A stretch of 45,285 nucleotides of DNA from Burkholderiales bacterium (GTDB taxonomy: Bacteria > Pseudomonadota > Gammaproteobacteria > Burkholderiales > Burkholderiaceae_D). The stretch covers positions 1-45,285 of the forward strand of contig JACPWS010000061.1 in the NCBI GenBank assembly GCA_016196925.1, read 5' to 3'. Made by a program: the position numbers and the translations under genes. This document shows positions 40,402 to 45,285 of the stretch, one piece after another. How positions within the stretch are numbered: position 1 is the first letter of the stretch; each line of letters begins with the position of its first letter. The notes under the pieces were generated by a model. The model saw only the letters and a list, made by a program, of their open reading frames with translations. It was not told where the DNA came from and did no database searches.

Positions 40402-40872
40402 TTACACGCGGTGGTAAGGGTGGTTCTGGTTGATCGACCAGGCGCGGTATAGCTGTTCCGCCAGCACTACCCGCACCATACCATGCGGCAGGGTCAGGCT
40501 GGAAATGCGCAGCAAGCCGTCGGCGCGCGCCTTGAATTCGGCGTCCAGGCCGTCGGCCCCGCCTATCACAAACACCACGTCGCGCCCATCCTGCTGCCAG
40601 TGCGTCAGGTTCTGCGCCAGCGCGACGCTGGTCCAGTCCTTGCCGCGTTCATCGAGGGCGACGATGCGCGCATTTTTGGGAATCACGGCTTCGATCTTGG
40701 CGCGCTCGAGCGCCATCACGGTTTCTGCGGTCTTGCTGCCCGAGCGCTCCACCGGCTTGATTTCCTTCAACTGGATGCGGCATTCGGGCGGCATGCGTTT
40801 GGTGTATTCCTGGAAGCCGTTTTCTATCCAGGCGGGCATTTTGTGGCCGACGGCGGCGATGATTAATTGCAT
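40402..40872 (-). CDS. rlmH: 23S rRNA pseudouridine-1915 N3-methyltransferase
   Basis: Starting at the ATG at 40872 ([16 protein letters not shown]) gives 156 residues, exactly the usual RlmH length. It is a SPOUT methyltransferase: [20 protein letters not shown] and the C-terminal [20 protein letters not shown], then HPYHRV, form the knot that binds S-adenosylmethionine. A terminator-like hairpin (40894-40921) lies just upstream, after rsfS. The gene may therefore also depend on its own promoter or on read-through. Confidence 0.96.
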   Translation of the reverse strand: MQLIIAAVGHKMPAWIENGFQEYTKRMPPECRIQLKEIKPVERSGSKTAETVMALERAKIEAVIPKNARIVALDERGKDWTSVALAQNLTHWQQDGRDVVFVIGGADGLDAEFKARADGLLRISSLTLPHGMVRVVLAEQLYRAWSINQNHPYHRV

Positions 40873-40893
40873 GGTATCGATATGTTTAGCGGT

Positions 40894-40921
40894 CAAAAAA
40901 ATGGCTGCACGCGGCAGCCAT
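40894..40921 (-). terminator. Terminator or attenuator between rsfS and rlmH
   Basis: ATGGCTGC (40901-40908) and GCAGCCAT (40914-40921) form an 8-bp stem with loop ACGCG, followed on the minus strand by TTTTTTTGACC. It lies 22 bases before the rlmH start, inside an otherwise tight gene cluster. Confidence 0.65.
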
Positions 40922-40943
40922 TCTTCCTATCTGTGAAGCGAGA

Positions 40944-41663
40944 TTACTCCGCGGCTGCTTTGCGCCGCGGGGCCGCTGCGGCACGCTTGGTGGCGGCCTG
41001 CTTGGCGGAGGCAGTTGCCGTCTTAGTGGCAGCGACCTTGACGCGGGCGCCGGTCGGTATCTTGGCGGCGCGTGGAGCTTTGGCGACAGTACCGTCGGCA
41101 GCCTTGCGCGCTGCCGGCTTGCGGGCCGGTTTGGCGGCGGCTTCTTCGGCGGCCTTGGTCACGCGCGGTTTGCGCGTAGTTTTCTTAGGTTCGTCGTCCA
41201 GCGTGGTCTGGATTGCCATCATGTCGGGCGTGACTTCCAGCGGTGCTGCCTTGCCGCGTGCGGCGCGCTTAGGCTTGGCTTCTTCTTCGGCAACTGCGCT
41301 GGTTTTCTTGGTGGTGCGCTTGGCGGCGCCGAGCTTGACCGGCTTGTCGCCCCAGATTTCTTCCAGGCGGTAGTAGGCGCGGATGGCCGGCTGCATGATG
41401 TGGACGACCATATCGCCCAGATCGACCAGCACCCATTCGCCGGTGCCTTCGCCTTCCATGCCGACGATCTCGCCGCCGTTTTCCTTGACCTTGTCGCGCA
41501 CCGAGGCGGCCAGCGCCTTGGTCTGGCGATTAGAGGTGCCGGAAGCGACCACGACGCGGTCGAACAGGCTGGTCAGGTGGGTGGTGTCGAACAGTTGTAT
41601 ATCTTGGCCTTTGACGTCTTCCAGCGCGTCAACCACCAGGGTTTGCAGTTTTTTGATATCCAT
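40944..41663 (-). CDS. rsfS: Ribosomal silencing factor RsfS with basic C-terminal tail
   Basis: Residues about 1-115 are a complete RsfS (Iojap/YbeB) domain: MDIKKLQTLVVDALEDVKGQ, FDRVVVASGTSNRQTKALAA, EGTGEWVLVDLGDMVVHIMQ, then RAYYRLEEIWGD. It binds ribosomal protein L14 and blocks subunit joining in starvation. The family is usually about 105-120 residues. Here a tail of about 120 residues follows, rich in Ala, Lys, Arg and Thr, with repeats such as KPARKPAARKAADG and KTATASAKQAATKRAAAAPR. This tail resembles histone H1 or AlgP. Its function is unknown. The gene starts 1 base from the nadD stop. Confidence 0.93.
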   Translation of the reverse strand: MDIKKLQTLVVDALEDVKGQDIQLFDTTHLTSLFDRVVVASGTSNRQTKALAASVRDKVKENGGEIVGMEGEGTGEWVLVDLGDMVVHIMQPAIRAYYRLEEIWGDKPVKLGAAKRTTKKTSAVAEEEAKPKRAARGKAAPLEVTPDMMAIQTTLDDEPKKTTRKPRVTKAAEEAAAKPARKPAARKAADGTVAKAPRAAKIPTGARVKVAATKTATASAKQAATKRAAAAPRRKAAAE

Positions 41664-41664
41664 A

Positions 41665-42342
41665 TTATTGATAAATAGAATGTTGTTGTAAGTAGTCTAG
41701 CACCTTGTGGGGGACTAGCAGTTTTGTTGTCGGGTGTTGCTGTTTCAATTCTTGTCGCAGTTGGGTGGCGGAAACATCCTGTGCCAGATCCTTGACCAGG
41801 CAGGTGCCGCCAAACGGAGTTGCGCGCAATTCTGGGGCTGGCTTTGCGCGCTGTTGCCATATTTGCGCCACCTCAGGCGCTACCGCGTCCAGGCTGAAGC
41901 CGGGACGCGAGGCGGCGCATAAGTGGGCTACTTCAAATAATTGCCTCCAATCATGCCAGGTGTGCAGGTTCTGTAACTGATCGGCCCCCATGGCGAATAC
42001 GATAGAAGTCTCGGCGCCAAACTCCGCGCGCAGATTGCGCAGGGTGTCGATGCTGTAGCTGGCCTGGCGGTTTAGCGCCCGCTGTATCTCTTGCTGATCG
42101 ATCACCAGCCTGACGCCCGCCAGTTCCGGCAGGCCGGTAAATGCCAGCTCCAGCATTCTGATCCTGTGTTCTGCGCTGGCGGTCAGACCGGATTTTTGCC
42201 ACGGCTGGCCGGCCGGCACCAGGCGCAATTCATCGGCTTGCAGCAGGTCGGCAAAGCAGCACGCCAGCGCCACATGGCCCAGATGCACGGGGTCGTAGCT
42301 GCCGCCCAGTACCAGCACGCAGCGTGGCAGGTTTATACCCAT
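41665..42342 (-). CDS. nadD: Nicotinate-nucleotide adenylyltransferase
   Basis: This 225-residue nucleotidyltransferase makes deamido-NAD from nicotinate mononucleotide and ATP. The HIGH-like motif is [17 protein letters not shown]. The second motif is [12 protein letters not shown], matching the ISSTxIR signature. The middle region [20 protein letters not shown] is typical of NadD. The start overlaps the hemF stop by 10 bases and the stop is 1 base from rsfS, indicating an operon. Confidence 0.95.
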   Translation of the reverse strand: MGINLPRCVLVLGGSYDPVHLGHVALACCFADLLQADELRLVPAGQPWQKSGLTASAEHRIRMLELAFTGLPELAGVRLVIDQQEIQRALNRQASYSIDTLRNLRAEFGAETSIVFAMGADQLQNLHTWHDWRQLFEVAHLCAASRPGFSLDAVAPEVAQIWQQRAKPAPELRATPFGGTCLVKDLAQDVSATQLRQELKQQHPTTKLLVPHKVLDYLQQHSIYQ

Positions 42343-43232
42343 TCCTTGTGCACCAGAAAATCCGTCGCCAGCCTGGCTTCGGCGCTGCCGGCTGGCGGCT
42401 GCCAGTTATAACGCCATTTGACGATGGGCGGCATGGACATCAGTATCGATTCGGTACGCCCGCCCGATTGCAGGCCGAAATGCGTGCCTCTATCGAACAC
42501 CAGGTTGAATTCCACATAGCGCCCGCGCCGGTAAGCCTGAAAATCGCGTTCGCGTTCACCATAGGCCAACTCCTTGCGTTTTTCAAGGATGGGGCGGTAA
42601 GCCGGGATAAAGGCGTCGCCCACGCTTTGCATCATGGAGAAACTGTCGGCAAAACTCAGCTGGTTGAAATCGTCGAAGAAAATGCCGCCCACGCCGCGCG
42701 CTTCCGAGCGGTGCTTCAGGTAAAAATACTCGTCGCACCATTTTTTGAAGCGCGGATGCAAGTCGCTGCCGAAAGGTGCGAGCGCATCCTTGCAAGTCTG
42801 GTGGAAATGGCGCGCATCTTCTTCGAAACCGTAATACGGCGTCAAATCCATGCCGCCGCCGAACCACCAGACTGCATCCTGGCCCTCGGCCGCGGTGCTG
42901 AAGAAACGCACATTCATGTGCACGGTAGGCGCATACGGATTGCGCGGATGCAGCACCAGCGACACGCCCATCGCCTCCCACTCGCGTCCGGCCAGTTCCG
43001 GACGGCTGGCCGCAGCCGACGGCGGCAGGTTTTTGCCTTTGACGTGGGAAAAATTCACACCGCCGCGCTCGAACACCTGGCCTTCTTCGAGCACGCGCGA
43101 AATCCCGCCGCCGCCTTCAGGGCGATCCCAGCTGTCGCTCAGAAATTGCTTGCCGTCGACTTCTTCCAGCGCCGCGACGATGCGCGCCTGCAGCGACAGG
43201 AAATAATTTTTTACGGCGAGGGTGTCGGTCAT
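42333..43232 (-). CDS. hemF: Oxygen-dependent coproporphyrinogen III oxidase
   Basis: This 299-residue enzyme converts coproporphyrinogen III to protoporphyrinogen IX with oxygen, in heme synthesis. Family landmarks are [20 protein letters not shown] near the N-terminus, [54 protein letters not shown] with GIFFDDF, and the C-terminal [20 protein letters not shown], then [11 protein letters not shown]. The length is normal. It precedes nadD with a 10-base overlap. Upstream lies a repeat-rich gap to purD. Confidence 0.97.
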   Translation of the reverse strand: MTDTLAVKNYFLSLQARIVAALEEVDGKQFLSDSWDRPEGGGGISRVLEEGQVFERGGVNFSHVKGKNLPPSAAASRPELAGREWEAMGVSLVLHPRNPYAPTVHMNVRFFSTAAEGQDAVWWFGGGMDLTPYYGFEEDARHFHQTCKDALAPFGSDLHPRFKKWCDEYFYLKHRSEARGVGGIFFDDFNQLSFADSFSMMQSVGDAFIPAYRPILEKRKELAYGERERDFQAYRRGRYVEFNLVFDRGTHFGLQSGGRTESILMSMPPIVKWRYNWQPPAGSAEARLATDFLVHKEWV

Positions 43233-43253
43233 TGGTGTTCGTTTCTTTCAAAA

Positions 43254-43356
43254 TAGGATTGACGCAAAATTGTTCCAGCAAGGCTTGGCGACGAAGGCAG
43301 TACGAGAGTACGACCAGGAGCCATAACGCAGCTGGGGCGATTTTGCGTCAGTCCTA
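43254..43356. mobile_element. 103-bp MITE-like element with 19-bp inverted ends
   Basis: TAGGATTGACGCAAAATTG (43254-43272) is inverted at 43338-43356, which reads TAGGACTGACGCAAAATCG on the other strand; 17 of 19 bases match. A direct CAAAA flanks both ends (43249-43253 and 43357-43361), although the context is A-rich. The interior reads CCAGCAAGGCTTGGCGACGA and CGACCAGGAGCCATAACGCA without coding potential. I recall similar TAGGACTxACGCAAAA repeats in Oxalobacteraceae. It lies just upstream of hemF. Confidence 0.6.
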
Positions 43357-43390
43357 CAAAAAACAAGACGGGCTGGACAGTGTCCAACCC
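43357..43390 (-). terminator. Probable purD transcript terminator
   Basis: On the minus strand GGGTTGGACA pairs with TGTCCAGCCC around one base, followed by GTCTTGTTTTTTG. It lies about 270 bases after the purD stop, with the 43422-43600 repeat between, and before the hemF upstream element. Confidence 0.6.
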
Positions 43391-43421
43391 ATCTGAAAAT
43401 ACTTGTCCGGGTGATGAAGGT

Positions 43422-43600
43422 CAGTTAAGCCGAACACTTCGCTTCGTCATTCCGGCGAAGGGTGCAGCAGGGGTTCCGTGGGAGATACCCCACGCCCGCG
43501 TAACGATCTTCGCTTGCAAGCGAAGATTCCTTAAGCGATAGCCGGAATCCAGGGGCGTAAAGCCAAAAGTCGCTGGATCCCTGCCTGCGCAGGGATGACG
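43422..43600 (+). repeat. Dispersed repeat, copy C
   Basis: This 179-bp stretch is an inverted copy of 12011-12190 with only about six differences by eye, including the perfect 22-bp palindrome at 43506-43527. Unlike the 11979-12199 element, the outer inverted ends are degenerate: the left end keeps TCAGTTAAGCC and the right end keeps only GCTTAA. No target duplication was found. It occupies the gap between the purD stop and its terminator. The rest of the gap 43233-43661 holds no gene. Confidence 0.8.
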
Positions 43601-43661
43601 TTTTTGAAATCGCAGCTTAATAAAACCTATCCTAACTTTGCAGGAGTCATCCCCAGAAATA

Positions 43662-44936
43662 TTAATGCTTGCGATTCAGCGCGCGCCAGCCTATGTCGCG
43701 CCGGCATTGCGCGCCGTCGAAATGGATTTTTTCGACCGCATCGTAAGCGTGTTTCTGCGCCAGCTTGACGGTATCGCCCAGACCGACCACGCACAGCACG
43801 CGCCCGCCGGTCACATTCAGTTGCTTGTCGTTCAAGGCGGTGCCGGCATGGAAGGTGACGCAGTCGGCCGTTTCGGCCGGGATGCCGGTGATCCTGTCGC
43901 CCTTGCGCGGCGCATCCGGGTAACCGGCGGCGGCCATCACCACGCCCATCGCGGTGCGGCGGTCCCATTCCAGTTCCACGCTGTCGAGCGTGCCGTTCAC
44001 CGCGTGTTCCATCACGCTGAGCAGATCGGTCTTCAGGCGCGCCATGATAGGCTGCGTTTCCGGATCGCCCATGCGGCAATTGAATTCCAGCGTCTTCGGG
44101 TTGCCGTGCTCGTCTATCATCAGGCCGGCGTACAGGAAGCCGGTGAACACGATGCCGTCCCTGGCCATGCCTTGCACGGTAGGCACGATGATCTCGCGCA
44201 TCACGCGTGCATGCAGTTGCGGCGTGACGATAGGGGCCGGCGAATACGCGCCCATGCCGCCGGTGTTCGGGCCTTCATCGTTGTCGAGCAGGCGCTTGTG
44301 ATCCTGGCTGGTCGCCAGCGGCAAGATATTTTTGCCGTCCACCATCACGATGAAGCTCGCTTCTTCGCCGGCCAGAAACTCTTCGATCACGACGCGCGCG
44401 CCGGCGTCGCCCAACTTATTGTCGGACAGCATCATGTCGACCGCCGCATGCGCTTCTTCCAGCGTCATCGCCACCACCACGCCCTTGCCGGCGGCCAGGC
44501 CGTCGGCCTTGATAACGATCGGCGCGCCTTTTTGCGCGATATAGTCGTGCGCGGCTTGCAGATCGGAGAAGGTCTGGTATTCGGCGGTAGGAATCGCGTG
44601 GCGCTGCATGAAGGATTTCGCGAAATCCTTGGAACTTTCCAGTTGCGCGGCTTCCCGCGTCGGGCCGAAGATTTTCAGATCGCGGTTGCGGAATACGTTG
44701 ACGATGCCGGCCGCCAGCGGCACTTCCGGGCCGACCACGGTCAAGCCTATATTTTCTTGCTCGGCGAATTCGGCCAGCGCGACCGGGTCGCTGAGGTTAA
44801 TGTTTTGCAGGCGGCTATCGCTGGCGGTACCGCCATTGCCGGGAGCCACGAAGATGGTTTGCACGCGTTCCGATTGGGCGAGTTTCCAGGCCAGCGCGTG
44901 TTCACGGCCACCGGAGCCGACGACGAGTATTTTCAT
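43662..44936 (-). CDS. purD: Phosphoribosylamine-glycine ligase
   Basis: This 424-residue ATP-grasp enzyme makes glycinamide ribonucleotide, the second step of purine synthesis. The N-domain begins MKILVVGSGGREHALAWKLA. The ATP-grasp part contains PIVIKADGLAAGKGVVVA, LLDNDEGPNTGGMGAYSPAP and LEFNCRMGDPETQPIMARL, the standard GARS signatures. The length is normal. It starts 1 base after the stop of the YebC-family gene. Confidence 0.97.
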   Translation of the reverse strand: MKILVVGSGGREHALAWKLAQSERVQTIFVAPGNGGTASDSRLQNINLSDPVALAEFAEQENIGLTVVGPEVPLAAGIVNVFRNRDLKIFGPTREAAQLESSKDFAKSFMQRHAIPTAEYQTFSDLQAAHDYIAQKGAPIVIKADGLAAGKGVVVAMTLEEAHAAVDMMLSDNKLGDAGARVVIEEFLAGEEASFIVMVDGKNILPLATSQDHKRLLDNDEGPNTGGMGAYSPAPIVTPQLHARVMREIIVPTVQGMARDGIVFTGFLYAGLMIDEHGNPKTLEFNCRMGDPETQPIMARLKTDLLSVMEHAVNGTLDSVELEWDRRTAMGVVMAAAGYPDAPRKGDRITGIPAETADCVTFHAGTALNDKQLNVTGGRVLCVVGLGDTVKLAQKHAYDAVEKIHFDGAQCRRDIGWRALNRKH

Positions 44937-44937
44937 A

Positions 44938-45285
44938 TCATTCTTCTATGATGGCGTTGGTATACACTTCCTGCACATCGTCCAGGTTTTCCAGCGCGTC
45001 CAGCAATTTTTGCATCTTGACGGCGTCATCGCCGGTGAATTCGGTTTCCGTAGTCGGCTTCATGGTGACTTCGGCCACTTCGGGCTTGAAGCCGGCTTTT
45101 TCCAGCGCGGCGCGGATATCCGACAGGCTGAAAGGCGCGCACAAGACTTCGATGCCGCCTTCTTCATCGGTCACCACGTCGTCGGCGCCGGCTTCCAGTG
45201 CGGCTTCCATCAGCGCATCTTCATCGGTGCCGGGCGCGAAAAACATCTGGCCGCAATGCGTGAACAGGAAGGCCACCGAGCCTTC
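44938..45285 (-). CDS. YebC/PmpR-family protein, C-terminal part (cut by window end)
   Basis: The frame is open to the edge of the window and reads [20 protein letters not shown], then [20 protein letters not shown]. This is the typical second and third domain of YebC/TACO1-family proteins. These act as transcription regulators or as translation factors that relieve ribosome stalling on proline stretches. The internal ATG-like start at 45276 is not the real start. It lies 1 base upstream of purD, the usual betaproteobacterial arrangement. Confidence 0.92.
   Translation of the reverse strand, partial: EGSVAFLFTHCGQMFFAPGTDEDALMEAALEAGADDVVTDEEGGIEVLCAPFSLSDIRAALEKAGFKPEVAEVTMKPTTETEFTGDDAVKMQKLLDALENLDDVQEVYTNAIIEE

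Noticed and set aside
43638..44951. 437-residue plus-strand frame opposite purD
   Set aside because: Antisense shadow; the minus strand encodes full-length PurD with all motifs.

Overview
The window is high-GC chromosomal DNA of a betaproteobacterium, most likely Burkholderiales and probably Oxalobacteraceae-like. This is inferred from the gene order yebC-purD-hemF-nadD-rsfS-rlmH-maf-rng at the right end, the polyhydroxyalkanoate (PHA) genes, the argP/argO pair and the types of interspersed repeats. About 37 genes are supported. No tRNA, rRNA or CRISPR array was seen.

Layout. 1-141: the end of an ISAs1-like insertion sequence. 309-1416: a small hypothetical protein and a RIO-type kinase. 1442-1772: a non-autonomous transposable element with terminal inverted repeats and an 8-bp target duplication. 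1976-9754: housekeeping and accessory genes (GNAT acetyltransferase, phasin, MazG-like hydrolase, cupin, MFS transporter, glutaredoxin, PepD, PNPOx-like protein). 9795-11453: a GST divergent from a LysR regulator. 11521-13833: a TonB-domain lipoprotein, a second MITE with a 12-bp target duplication, and argP divergent from argO. 14033-16107: a lower-GC insert with a membrane-anchored DUF4041/GIY-YIG protein. 16108-17844: glnS. 18112-22421: an operon of TonB-dependent receptor, ABC-type substrate-binding protein and diguanylate cyclase. 22699-29265: dnaE (broken by a frameshift), an O-antigen-ligase-like gene and msbA. 29363-35462: a CMD-family protein, phaC, and a divergent operon of a chimeric efflux remnant, MaoC-Pta and acetate kinase. 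35586-38253: a two-domain SnoaL-like lipoprotein, a DsbA-family protein and a LysR regulator. 38290-45285: the conserved housekeeping cluster, all on the minus strand.

The most notable points are these. One open reading frame (31853-32812) joins pieces of a TolC-type channel, an HlyD-type adaptor and an ABC-2 permease, and looks like a collapsed tripartite efflux operon. dnaE is interrupted by a one-base deletion at its OB-fold. Two transposable elements show recognisable ends and target duplications, and several other repeat families lie between genes. The phasin and RsfS both carry long histone-H1-like Lys/Ala/Pro tails. The DUF4041/GIY-YIG gene is the best candidate for an uncharacterised, possibly defensive, function.

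Functional links: the phasin, PhaC, MaoC-Pta and AckA point to acyl-CoA and PHA metabolism. WaaL-like and MsbA point to LPS assembly. The receptor/binding-protein/cyclase operon suggests that uptake of a ligand feeds into c-di-GMP signalling (inference).
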